Assembly (NCBI GenBank): GCA_963974485.1
Contig: CAXBBS010000002.1
Location: forward strand, 186,001-250,000
Direction of reading: 5' to 3'
Origin: JAALKW01 sp963974485
GTDB taxonomy: Bacteria; Pseudomonadota; Gammaproteobacteria; Legionellales; Legionellaceae
DNA length: 64,000 nt
Made by a program: the position numbers and the translations under genes. Within the stretch, counting starts at the first letter, position 1. Every line of letters begins with the position of its first letter. Shown here in pieces: positions 54,676 through 63,309 of the stretch. The notes under the pieces are model-generated. The model searched no databases. It had not been told where the DNA came from and worked only from the letters and a program-made list of their open reading frames with translations.

Positions 54676-56559
54676 ATGCCCTATACAACCATACAACAAT
54701 CGTTAGAAGCAACAGATAGCATTACATGGATAAAGTTAGGCTCTGGTAATTACAATCAAACGGATATATCCACAGAACACATGAGTTCTGATAATTTCAC
54801 GGGTCAGTGGGTGTTAAAAAAACCCATGGTAAGTTCTGACGCTTCTGAAAATGCACTAAATTCGACTGACCGCGCGATGAGAAAATGGGACCTCCATAAT
54901 CCTGAGTATCCCGCCCATAAAACCTCCGACGGTGGTTGGGTTATACCCTATTTTGGTAACACACCCGCCTCCGACCAACAAATTTCAGAAAAACTTATTG
55001 AGATTTATCATAATACAGGCAATATTATTTCAGATGCTTGCGGCACTAGAAATTTTCTTATCTATCAAGGACGTGTTATTTGTATTGATGTCGACTTTTC
55101 TTTGCGACGCGGTTCTTTTGCAAGCGATCTGTGGCTGGATGGATCGCGATTATCAGATATAACAAAATATTTAGATAGCTGGAGTCAATTTAAGCCTAAA
55201 ACCACATCTATGATCCGAACACTTTTGTATTTAGATAAATATTTACTTGCGAACTCCATACCACGCCCTGCACTCACAAAACCATGCGTTGCTGAATACA
55301 TGCATATGCTATTAACTGATTTAACCCATCTCGTGACGATAACCCCACATGAGTTTTTCGTTATGGTTGAATTTATCATATTAAATCAAAAAAAACTGCT
55401 TAATTGCCTGGGTGCGAACGGTTACTCGCTACTGCACCTTGCAGAATGCATCGAAGATGATCAATTTTACGCATACCTTCTTAAACACGGCGCAAATCCA
55501 AGCATCACAATACCCAGCGCGCTACCCAACCAAATCCATCTCATACATATTGCAGCCAGCCATGGTCGAATCGCCGTTGTTAACAAGCTCATTACACACG
55601 ATTTTGCCTTGCTTAATGCCCTAACCCCATTCAATGAAAGCCCCTTACTGCTGGCTGCATCTCAAGGACATCACGCTCTCGTTGATATGCTTCTTATTGC
55701 CGGCGCAGATGTTCATTTAGCAACTCAATTACCACAAAGTCATGCAGCCTACGAACAACATCACCAGTACTCCGCCTTAGATTGGGCGATTACCGGTGGT
55801 CATTCACGCACAATTGAGATCCTCAAAAAAGTAGGCGCGCAAGCCAACTGCACTCATATGAAAATCAAAAATATGAACCTGCAGCAGATGATTCGCGCGA
55901 ATAATTTAGATGATATTCGTATTCTAATTCAACAGAGCACGGCCTTAATCCATCAGCTTGATGTTTCAGGTTACTCTCTACTGCAACTCGCATCAGCGTA
56001 TAACCAAACTGGAATCGTGCTTTTTTTACTCGACGCAGGTGCTGACATAAATTGCGTAACGCCTGACAAACAAGGTCAATATGCAGAAATTCGCTATCCA
56101 AACATGACCGCGTTTGAAATAGCCGTCGCCAAGAGTAAATATCGCTGTGCTATCCTACTTCTAGAAAACGGGGCGAGCGTTTCTCAAGCAATTCCAGGTC
56201 AAGATCATCCCATACATCGTGCAGCCAAAGCAGGACATATCGAACTTGTTAACATGCTTCTCACGCAAGACCATAACTTGCTCCATGCGTTAGGCCATGC
56301 CAATACAACACCTCTCAACTACGCCATCAAACACGGTCATACAGAGATGATTTTATTCCTCGAAAACGCTGTGAACTTAAGCCAACTCGTTCAATCAGAA
56401 ACAGCCACCCAAACCGCAACAGCGACATCAAGCTGGTGCGCTTATTTGACTCATCAATTTTGGTCCACCCCCAACGACGCTCAACGATGTGCCGAAACAC
56501 ACAACGATGAGAATACTGAAGAAGCCCCCCCCATACTTGAATATATTAAACGTTCCTAA
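54676..56559 (+). CDS. Ankyrin-repeat protein with kinase-like N-terminal domain
   Basis: 627 aa; effector-type architecture. Residues ~20-155 look like a divergent kinase fold: glycine-loop LGSGNYNQ (21-28), Lys48 in WVLKKP, catalytic-loop-like Asp120-x5-Asn126 (DACGTRN) and a DFG-like CIDVD (Asp138, Asp140). Kinase-like N-termini of this sort occur in Legionella ankyrin proteins. From about residue 245 there are some eight ankyrin repeats (for example SPLLLAASQGHHALVDMLL). The C-terminus is acidic (NDENTEEAPP). A Ser/Thr kinase gene follows 110 bases downstream. Confidence 0.78.
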   Translation: MPYTTIQQSLEATDSITWIKLGSGNYNQTDISTEHMSSDNFTGQWVLKKPMVSSDASENALNSTDRAMRKWDLHNPEYPAHKTSDGGWVIPYFGNTPASDQQISEKLIEIYHNTGNIISDACGTRNFLIYQGRVICIDVDFSLRRGSFASDLWLDGSRLSDITKYLDSWSQFKPKTTSMIRTLLYLDKYLLANSIPRPALTKPCVAEYMHMLLTDLTHLVTITPHEFFVMVEFIILNQKKLLNCLGANGYSLLHLAECIEDDQFYAYLLKHGANPSITIPSALPNQIHLIHIAASHGRIAVVNKLITHDFALLNALTPFNESPLLLAASQGHHALVDMLLIAGADVHLATQLPQSHAAYEQHHQYSALDWAITGGHSRTIEILKKVGAQANCTHMKIKNMNLQQMIRANNLDDIRILIQQSTALIHQLDVSGYSLLQLASAYNQTGIVLFLLDAGADINCVTPDKQGQYAEIRYPNMTAFEIAVAKSKYRCAILLLENGASVSQAIPGQDHPIHRAAKAGHIELVNMLLTQDHNLLHALGHANTTPLNYAIKHGHTEMILFLENAVNLSQLVQSETATQTATATSSWCAYLTHQFWSTPNDAQRCAETHNDENTEEAPPILEYIKRS

Positions 56560-56606
56560 TCCAAATCATTATACTAGAAGCATTCGCTTTTTATAGTCAC
56601 ACTTTG

Positions 56607-56612
56607 TATAAT
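56607..56612 (+). promoter_or_regulatory. -10 element upstream of Ser/Thr kinase gene
   Basis: A perfect TATAAT 56 bases before the start codon; no clear -35. Suggests the kinase gene has its own promoter. Confidence 0.3.
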
Positions 56613-56668
56613 TCTAGGATGTTTTAATTCAAGAACGTGCCTCAGCCTTTCCGGAGTTTTTTATCATC

Positions 56669-57616
56669 ATGTTTAAACTTTTTAATCATCCTAGATCAAC
56701 ATTACCGCAAGTACAAAAAAATGACTTAATCACAATTAATCTCTTGGGCAAAGGGAGGTTTGGAGAGGTGCATTTTGGATGCTTTAAAGGTGAGCCGGTC
56801 GCAATAAAAAAATTACTCAATAACTCCCCTGCTGAAAACGAGGCTGAAATTAAATTACACGCGTCGTTATCCCACCCAAATATTGTATCTGCATTTGCTC
56901 GCTATGACAGTCCCGAGAACGATGTATACCTAATTTTAGAATTCATGAATGGCAAAGATTTATTTGATTGCCTAGTTCATGACGAACAAAAAACAATGCT
57001 ATCTTTGCGTATGCGTGTTTCGATCGCAAAGAATATAATCGATGCGCTCACTTATTTACATGAAACGGTGCATATTTTACATCGTGATATTAAACCTGAA
57101 AATATACTTTTAAATCAACACATGCAAGCTAAACTCTGTGATTTTGGACTCGCTTTATCGATCGATGACTCAAATCAGACACGATCTTCGGGTACGCCTG
57201 ATTATGCAGCGCCTGAGTTGTTTATCACAGGAGCTAGAAACACGACAACAACAGATAATTACGCCTTAGGTGTAACAATATTTGTCCTTATGACGATTAC
57301 TCCGCCGTCAGAATTACATACCATCGACATAGATAAACGCATGATGCTGCACGTCAACGCAGTTCCTTTAGATATTGCTAAGGCATTCAAAAACCTCGTC
57401 CTCAATAGCACAGCTCATAATCCACGTGACCGAATGTCGCTATCAGATATGTCAAAATTGACGGATGCAATCGAAAGCTTATTGAATACAATCCAGCCCT
57501 TAAGCCACATCGCCCCCGATGAAACAAGCGTACCTACGGAACATATTTCAGATGCTGTTGATGAAGTCAGCGATCAGCTCGACGAAACGTCTGATTACAG
57601 CTGCGGCATGTCTTGA
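56669..57616 (+). CDS. Eukaryotic-type Ser/Thr protein kinase
   Basis: Complete and probably active kinase, 315 aa. Gly-rich loop GKGRFGEV (27-34), Lys47 in VAIKK, catalytic loop HRDIKPEN (138-145), DFG (158-160), TPDYAAPE (176-183), and a DNYALG helix-F motif. No membrane segment, so soluble. The C-terminal ~40 residues are rich in Asp, Glu, Ser and Thr. This resembles Legionella LegK-type effector kinases in being a bare kinase with short extensions. A CCGGAG ribosome-binding site precedes the ATG. Confidence 0.92.
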   Translation: MFKLFNHPRSTLPQVQKNDLITINLLGKGRFGEVHFGCFKGEPVAIKKLLNNSPAENEAEIKLHASLSHPNIVSAFARYDSPENDVYLILEFMNGKDLFDCLVHDEQKTMLSLRMRVSIAKNIIDALTYLHETVHILHRDIKPENILLNQHMQAKLCDFGLALSIDDSNQTRSSGTPDYAAPELFITGARNTTTTDNYALGVTIFVLMTITPPSELHTIDIDKRMMLHVNAVPLDIAKAFKNLVLNSTAHNPRDRMSLSDMSKLTDAIESLLNTIQPLSHIAPDETSVPTEHISDAVDEVSDQLDETSDYSCGMS

Positions 57617-57640
57617 CATGGTGCTTGCCGGTGTTAAAGA

Positions 57641-57672
57641 ATGATGTGAACACTTAAGTGAGCACACATCAT
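57641..57672 (+). promoter_or_regulatory. Hairpin occluding the MATE gene start codon
   Basis: ATGATGTG (57641-57648) and CACATCAT (57665-57672) are perfect reverse complements; the right arm runs into the ATG at 57671. Between them lies CACTTAAGTG (57651-57660), itself a 10-base palindrome that includes part of the AAGTGAG ribosome-binding site. It could be an operator or an RNA structure controlling translation. A TTGACA at 57613-57618 upstream may be a -35. Confidence 0.45.
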
Positions 57673-59026
57673 GCCGTCTAAAAAAACATCTCATCATAAC
57701 TTAACGATTTATTTAAACCTGTGTAAAACCAGCTTACCTCTGATGCTTAGCATGACGGGTGGTATGATGATGATGCTTGTTGACCGACTAACCTTGGCAT
57801 ACTACTCAGAGTTGACCCTTGCAGCGTCAGGCCCAACCATCTTTACGCTCATGACGTTCATTATGTTTTTTACTGGCGCGGCTTCTATTGCTAGAAGTTT
57901 TATTGCTCAAGCCTATGGCGGTGGTCAAAATCATCGCTTAATCGGTTGTACAGGCCTTCTCTATTCTCTATTTCTAGCTATTATTTTATTAGCATTATAT
58001 CCATTGCTTTCTTATTTACCTACGCTGAGTGGTTTACCTCAAGAAATTATATTACTTGAAAAAACATATTTTCGAGTCGGTATTTTTTACGGTAGCCTCA
58101 TGGTCATCAACACGGGCTTTATCAGTTATTTTAATGGAATATTAAAAACAAGCACCGTACTTAAAGTTTCTGTTTTGGGCCAAATCATTAATATCATGTT
58201 GACACCTGTCTTTGTTTTTGGAATCAAGCCTTTTACCGAGCTTGGTATGATAGGTAGCGCTTTAGGAACCCTTATCGCAGAAATCGTCATGTTGCTGATG
58301 TTCGCAGGCACGCTTTACAAGCATGGCGAACTTAAATTCAAATATTTTGTGCTCAAGCCCTCTGAAGTAAAAGCGATGTTTCACCGAGGTATTCCTGCAG
58401 GATTAACGTCGTGTTTAGATGAAGCCGCAAACACCGCGTTTATTTGGGTGGTTGGTGCTTTGGGTATCGCTGCCTTATCCTCATTAAGCGCAGTCTTAGT
58501 TATCAACTATATTATGATTATACCCATCATTGGTTTAGCCACGGGCGTGGGTACGTTTATAGCGACCAAATTAGGTGCAAATGAATTCCATCAAGTAAGA
58601 AACTATCTCAATGCAGGCTTCACACTCGGCATGCTTTATGTGATATTCACGAGTATTCTTGTTTTGTTTTTGTGGCAACCTATTCTAAAATTCGCGGCCT
58701 TTAAGGCTGATTCCAAAACGTTTATTTTAGCCAAATATACCATGTTTGTATTATGGACTTATCCGTGTGCATTTGTTTTCACTATGATTGGCTCATCCGT
58801 ACTGCACGCTTTCGGAGAAACACGCTTTACCTTTATCGTTCGCATGGTGATTACAACAGCTTTTACCATTCCTGTATTATGGCTGATTGTGCATCACGTC
58901 GGTTTATCACCGATAATATTAGCCATTTGCTGGCTCTATGGTAGTATTATCGAGCTCTTTATAGGCAGTATTTATTTAAAAAAAATAAAACATAATATTC
59001 GAAATCAAATAAATTTATTAAAATAG
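57671..59026 (+). CDS. MATE family efflux transporter
   Basis: Twelve-helix multidrug/toxin exporter, 451 aa. The duplicated 6+6 layout is visible: LPLMLSMTGGMMMMLVDRLT in the first half and GIPAGLTSCLDEAANTAFIW in the second half at the equivalent helix. Drives export by Na+ or H+. Substrate unknown. Its stop overlaps an eroded gene on the other strand. Confidence 0.9.
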   Translation: MPSKKTSHHNLTIYLNLCKTSLPLMLSMTGGMMMMLVDRLTLAYYSELTLAASGPTIFTLMTFIMFFTGAASIARSFIAQAYGGGQNHRLIGCTGLLYSLFLAIILLALYPLLSYLPTLSGLPQEIILLEKTYFRVGIFYGSLMVINTGFISYFNGILKTSTVLKVSVLGQIINIMLTPVFVFGIKPFTELGMIGSALGTLIAEIVMLLMFAGTLYKHGELKFKYFVLKPSEVKAMFHRGIPAGLTSCLDEAANTAFIWVVGALGIAALSSLSAVLVINYIMIIPIIGLATGVGTFIATKLGANEFHQVRNYLNAGFTLGMLYVIFTSILVLFLWQPILKFAAFKADSKTFILAKYTMFVLWTYPCAFVFTMIGSSVLHAFGETRFTFIVRMVITTAFTIPVLWLIVHHVGLSPIILAICWLYGSIIELFIGSIYLKKIKHNIRNQINLLK

Positions 59027-59152
59027 GTCCCTAACGGCGGCTAAATTTCTAAATATCTCACAATCACCCCAACGATAAATATAACTTTGTGCATTAACTT
59101 CACTTGCACGAGGAGCGTGCAATACTTCATTGCCCGTTACTGCTTGAAGTTT
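59018..59152 (-). pseudogene. C-terminal remnant of an unidentified gene
   Basis: A 44-codon stretch with protein-like composition (VTGNEVLHAPRASEVNAQSY, then RWGDCEIFRNLAAVRDLF) ends in a stop that overlaps the MATE gene. Upstream of it the frame is closed by a stop and no start codon exists, and frames further up are broken. This looks like the 3' end of a decayed gene. Its family was not recognised. Confidence 0.4.
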
Positions 59153-59154
59153 TT
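59124..59154 (+). terminator. Weak terminator-like hairpin after MATE gene
   Basis: ACTTCA (59124-59129) pairs with TGAAGT (59145-59150), followed by a short T-run to 59154. Just before it TTGCACG-AGGAG-CGTGCAA (59104-59122) forms a perfect 7-bp stem. Together they probably end the MATE transcript. Nothing else was recognised in 59155-59314. Confidence 0.4.
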
Positions 59155-59314
59155 ATATCATGCTTTGTATTCAACACTAAATATGCGGCATAAAAATAAA
59201 ATCCCCGTTACATAACACGTTCACATAACCGGTCAATCAAAAAACTTCCAGACCAAAGCATATTCACAATTGCAAGCTATACTACAATTATAGATGAGAT
59301 AAGTAGGATTTCAC

Positions 59315-59956
59315 ATGGAATTGAATGAATATGCAAACTCACGCTCCATAGCTCTCGAAAACAATACATGTAGCACATGCCGAGCTATGGGCCTACCTCT
59401 CTGCAAAGGACATGGCGACTCTAACCACCCCCTCCCGTCAAAATCTACACTTGATACATTTTCAGAAAGCAGCTTATGGCAATATGTAGATGGTACAGAC
59501 GATATCCATATGTATGAGCCCCCCCTAGCACTCCTTTCCATCAAACTAGACCTAGGTGCAGGCTCACTTGTATTTTCACAACGTGATAATTTATCCAAAG
59601 ATGAACAAAAAGAACTCGATAAGCTTTTTAAGGCAATCGAACATGAGTCAAAATACCTGAAAAATCAGGATGCTCACGTTCATCATGAGGAAAACACGTT
59701 AACCATCAAACTTCCAACACCTGAATCGTTTGACGGATTTATTCAGCGATTAACTGAAGAAAGTTTGTTAATCACAGACCTGACTCAAAAAAGACATCAT
59801 CAACCTAAGATCAAAATAAACGCAACAAAAGATAACAAAAAAAATTTAAAGCAACTGCCGAAGATGCTTCGATCGCAAGCGACATCACCTAAAGGCCACA
59901 GCCAATTGGTTCAACATAAACGGACCTATCACGCCCTCACGCCACGCTTGCATTAA
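59315..59956 (+). CDS. Unknown protein with N-terminal Cys/His cluster
   Basis: Not recognised. 213 aa. Residues ~19-34 (CSTCRAMGLPLCKGHG) have CxxC...CxxH spacing suitable for one zinc ion. The middle is acidic and helical, and the C-terminal ~55 residues are strongly basic (Lys, Arg, His), a composition that could bind nucleic acid or membrane phosphates. AGGA lies 8 bases before the ATG. First gene of a block of accessory genes; the next one is convergent. Confidence 0.6.
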   Translation: MELNEYANSRSIALENNTCSTCRAMGLPLCKGHGDSNHPLPSKSTLDTFSESSLWQYVDGTDDIHMYEPPLALLSIKLDLGAGSLVFSQRDNLSKDEQKELDKLFKAIEHESKYLKNQDAHVHHEENTLTIKLPTPESFDGFIQRLTEESLLITDLTQKRHHQPKIKINATKDNKKNLKQLPKMLRSQATSPKGHSQLVQHKRTYHALTPRLH

Positions 59957-59980
59957 TCGACTATATTTGTGTTCTGAATC

Positions 59981-60706
59981 TCATAAAGGCTTCAAACCGT
60001 CACGGTCAAGTGGCGTTGTTTCAGGAGATTCTGTTCTTCCCCATAACCCCAGAGAACACGAACTCATAAACGGATTGCTACCTCCATCCCACGGTGTAAA
60101 TGCAGTCATATCATGAAAATAGCATAATTGAGGCGCTTGAAGAGATATGAGATTATTGAATAAATTTTCAGTACTCTCTAAAACGGCTTGAACTTGAGTT
60201 TGTATCATCGTGAGTGTTTCAGAAGAAATTTCTTTATGCAGGTGACCTAAAGTAATATGCAGATGCTTCGGTATCTTAACCGTAAGATCAAATTTCTCTG
60301 CAATGTCGCGGATCTTTGATTGTTGCTCTGAATCTAATTGAACGAGCAATGAGATAATGCTTGTGACATGAGAGCGGCTAACCGTTATTTCTGGATTAAA
60401 CGTATAATCGCTATCATGTATCGTCTCATTTAATGCTCGGAAAAAAGATGTTTTTTCTGTGATAAATTGTTCCCAGCACTCACCACCATCAAACTTTTTA
60501 GTATATAAATCCATAACAGTCATATGGTAACTATCACACGGTAATATTGAATAATACTCCATAACCAGAGGGCATGAGCGAATACCATCATGAACCGCCT
60601 TCCAGATGTCGTGCTCACCATGAATGCTTGAAATTACCGTAACACCTTGAAAGGGTAAATAATTACCTTCTGGATCAACTTTCTGAGATGGTTTAAATTC
60701 TTTCAT
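59981..60706 (-). CDS. Putative 2H phosphoesterase (DUF1868-like)
   Basis: 241 aa, cytosolic. Two HxT motifs 89 residues apart, His61-Met-Thr63 (in CDSYHMTVMDLY) and His150-Ile-Thr152 (in HLHITLGHL), are the hallmark of the 2H (LigT-like) phosphoesterase fold. The placement of the first after SILPCDSYH resembles the DUF1868 subgroup. Such enzymes open 2',3'-cyclic phosphates or cleave 2'-5' linkages. The natural substrate here is unknown. ATG at 60706 is used; a TTG 15 bases upstream is possible. Confidence 0.72.
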   Translation of the reverse strand: MKEFKPSQKVDPEGNYLPFQGVTVISSIHGEHDIWKAVHDGIRSCPLVMEYYSILPCDSYHMTVMDLYTKKFDGGECWEQFITEKTSFFRALNETIHDSDYTFNPEITVSRSHVTSIISLLVQLDSEQQSKIRDIAEKFDLTVKIPKHLHITLGHLHKEISSETLTMIQTQVQAVLESTENLFNNLISLQAPQLCYFHDMTAFTPWDGGSNPFMSSCSLGLWGRTESPETTPLDRDGLKPL

Positions 60707-60758
60707 TTTATATTTTCTCAAATTAAATAAGCATAAATCGTTGAGTTAAAATCAACCT

Positions 60759-61547
60759 TTATGCGGAAATCAGAGATTTTGCAGCGTCTACAAGATCCGT
60801 GAATGGATAGGGTTTCTGATGTGACGATGCGTAGCCTGCACCAAATAAACCAAGACCGACAACCGCGCCAAGAGCAGCACCAGGCACCCCTGCAACAGCA
60901 AACCCCGCAACAAGCCCGAGTGCTGCACCTGCAAGCGCTGCCAACGCGGCTTTCATACGATCACACGTTGTATAAGCTTGGGTAGCTTGAATAAAAGCTT
61001 GAATATCTTTATGCGTTAATTGGCCTTCTACCACGTTAGACGACAAGCTTTGTATTTTATTTGCTATATCCTGACAAGCGTTGTAATCAAAACCAGGCTC
61101 ATGAGCATCAAATTTTTGAATCGTTAAACGCATTATTTTCATGATTTCACGTACAAAATCCAGCTTCGCAGCTTGATGATTTGATTGATTAATTTTTTCA
61201 CATGCTCCCAAGAAAATATTCTTTAGGTTATTTCTCAATATATCATTCGCTTCATCTTCCGGATTTGGTTGTGTTATAACCGCTATGATTGTTTCTTTTG
61301 CATCACCCTGCTCGAGTAGATCTGAAGCTTCTAATAATTTAAATGCCCTAGCAACTTTAAATGCTTTATCAGGGGTCCCTATTGCTGCATCTATGTACTC
61401 CGTTACATCTGTATCATGCAACACCTTCTGAATCGTTTGCATCACATATATCATGGCTTTTCGTACTCGGTGCTGCTCCTGTATTGACATGCCTTGGATA
61501 TCTGGATCGTTTTCGTATATTTTATTAATGGTAGGATTCATAGTCAT
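60759..61547 (-). CDS. Unknown protein with C-terminal glycine-zipper membrane region
   Basis: Not recognised. 262 aa from the ATG at 61547 (a second ATG follows two codons later). The first ~195 residues are soluble and mostly helical. Residues ~200-242 are Gly/Ala-rich with repeated small-xxx-small spacing (AALAGAALGLVAGFAVAGVP), a glycine-zipper pattern likely to insert in or pack within a membrane. A short polar tail ends AKSLISA. Lies between two other unknown genes on the same strand. Confidence 0.6.
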   Translation of the reverse strand: MTMNPTINKIYENDPDIQGMSIQEQHRVRKAMIYVMQTIQKVLHDTDVTEYIDAAIGTPDKAFKVARAFKLLEASDLLEQGDAKETIIAVITQPNPEDEANDILRNNLKNIFLGACEKINQSNHQAAKLDFVREIMKIMRLTIQKFDAHEPGFDYNACQDIANKIQSLSSNVVEGQLTHKDIQAFIQATQAYTTCDRMKAALAALAGAALGLVAGFAVAGVPGAALGAVVGLGLFGAGYASSHQKPYPFTDLVDAAKSLISA

Positions 61548-61609
61548 CACTTTAATAAATTGAAGATGGGCCGACTGTATCATATTTGGCCACCCGATAC
61601 AATTGAGCA

Positions 61610-62317
61610 TTATCTACACACTGGATGCTCGTCTGATTCATAATGCCGTGATAATACGACATACATATCATCTTCCGATTCTGGTTTTGATTTTGATTCA
61701 ACAACATCTTGATCAAACGCACTGACAGGAGACCAACGCCCTAACGTGCTTACGCTATGACTTGCGTTTATAGGGTTCCAGGATTCCCGCTCGGTTATAT
61801 CTGACGAAGAACGTTCTGAACGCACGTCGGGTTGTATTAAAAAATCTTTTGGACTTGACTCGTTTAATATTTGCTTTTTAATCTCAGAACCTAACCAAGG
61901 CCGAAATAATCGTGCCCATGGCGCAGCAATAAAACCTAAGCTATCACGAGCGCCCTGATAGGCACCGCCTACAGCACCACTCACACAACGAACACTTCGC
62001 TTTACCATAAATATTCCAGCTGCCTCAACCATATCTGCAATCGAGTGAGGTGCTGTTGTTGGTTGTTGTGTATCACTCACAAGCGGAGACGTCACCAAAA
62101 GACCGTGAACAGCACCGGTTATTGTGCTCACACCAACGGAGACAAGCAAACTACCCACACAATAACAACCATAGAAACAAAACAAAGCTTCAGCTGGATT
62201 TTCCATCTGCTTTTTTAAATAATAATTGAGCATATGTTCTTGTATGTATTTTTGTTCAATTATATTTTGATTTAAAAATCCCTGAAAAACAGGAAGGACT
62301 ATGGATAAAGGACTCAT
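61610..62317 (-). CDS. Unknown protein with central hydrophobic segment
   Basis: Not recognised. 235 aa from the ATG at 62317. One or two hydrophobic segments at about residues 43-80 (FCFYGCYCVGSLLVSVGVST, cysteine-rich) and a weaker one at about 115-135. The last ~80 residues are rich in Ser, Glu, Asp and Pro and look disordered. No signal peptide. Same strand and spacing as its neighbours; possibly part of one accessory transcription unit. Confidence 0.58.
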   Translation of the reverse strand: MSPLSIVLPVFQGFLNQNIIEQKYIQEHMLNYYLKKQMENPAEALFCFYGCYCVGSLLVSVGVSTITGAVHGLLVTSPLVSDTQQPTTAPHSIADMVEAAGIFMVKRSVRCVSGAVGGAYQGARDSLGFIAAPWARLFRPWLGSEIKKQILNESSPKDFLIQPDVRSERSSSDITERESWNPINASHSVSTLGRWSPVSAFDQDVVESKSKPESEDDMYVVLSRHYESDEHPVCR

Positions 62318-62362
62318 ATATTTGCCTAAAAACAATTTTTTCGTTTAATTTAAGCACGGGTT

Positions 62363-63217
62363 TTATAACCCTGCTCCATACACCGATTGGCCTAAATCAT
62401 CATTCTCGGTTGTGAGTGAAGAAGGCGAACTGGATGGTGCGGCAAAACTCACCGCCCTTGGACGTTTTGGAGATAATAAGCTTAATTGCATCAAATCAGA
62501 TGTTGCAGCTTCTAGTACAACATTGTCATCGACACTTAACCGCGATTCAAACATACGCACGATATCATCTAACCCTAAAGACACAGCCCAGGTTAATGGC
62601 GTGTGAATGAATGCTTGTGAGTCATCACTCGCTCTACCTCGCTTCGATATATTTATCGAGCTTTCACTGGCATCCTCGTACTCATACGCAGACTCATCGA
62701 CCTTCGCACCATGAGCGATTAATAGATTGGCAAGCATAAGCATGTATCCGGAGCGTGCTGTACTCATATTATCGTGACGAATAAATTTCCCCATCCAATT
62801 TAACGGGGTAAACCCAGACGCGGCTTGCATCGATGGCTTAGCGCCTTTGAACAGTAATAACTCGGCTATTTGAACGTGTTGCTCTGTTAGATCTACAAAA
62901 ACAGGATTTACAGCATCATGTAACGGTGTATGCCCTTTATTATCTCGTTTGTTACATGCAGCACCTCGTTCTATTAAGGCACAGGCCATATCGTAACGTC
63001 CAAAAAATGCAGCAGTATGCAACGGCGTGCGCCCTTCTTCGTCGACAATATTTATTTGTAAATCGGACGAATTCAGAAGAGCTGTGAAATGAGTAAGATT
63101 GTTATTCATAATCGCTACATGCAAGCGTGTTCTATTGATAGAATAGCGTTGTGTATCATCCAGCGCACTGAGCTTAATATTATACATAGCTCCCAACGAC
63201 CCAGCTGAACTCATCAT
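62363..63217 (-). CDS. Ankyrin-repeat protein with basic KRPR motif
   Basis: 284 aa. At least three ankyrin repeats: NRTRLHVAIMNNNLTHFTAL, EGRTPLHTAAFFGRYDMACA and KGHTPLHDAVNP...AELLLFKGA, then GFTPLNWMGK...LIAHGAKV. The C-terminal ~90 residues include KRGR and, at 251-254, KRPR followed by a Ser/Pro-rich tail. This could act as a nuclear localisation signal in a host cell, an inference only. ATGATG start at 63217 with AAGGG upstream. Confidence 0.8.
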   Translation of the reverse strand: MMSSAGSLGAMYNIKLSALDDTQRYSINRTRLHVAIMNNNLTHFTALLNSSDLQINIVDEEGRTPLHTAAFFGRYDMACALIERGAACNKRDNKGHTPLHDAVNPVFVDLTEQHVQIAELLLFKGAKPSMQAASGFTPLNWMGKFIRHDNMSTARSGYMLMLANLLIAHGAKVDESAYEYEDASESSINISKRGRASDDSQAFIHTPLTWAVSLGLDDIVRMFESRLSVDDNVVLEAATSDLMQLSLLSPKRPRAVSFAAPSSSPSSLTTENDDLGQSVYGAGL

Positions 63218-63309
63218 AACCAACCCTTTGGTTTAAAATACACAGAAACACGATTATATCACATTGTAGAATATAGAACCAATACATCTGTGCTAATCTA
63301 GTAACCAAT

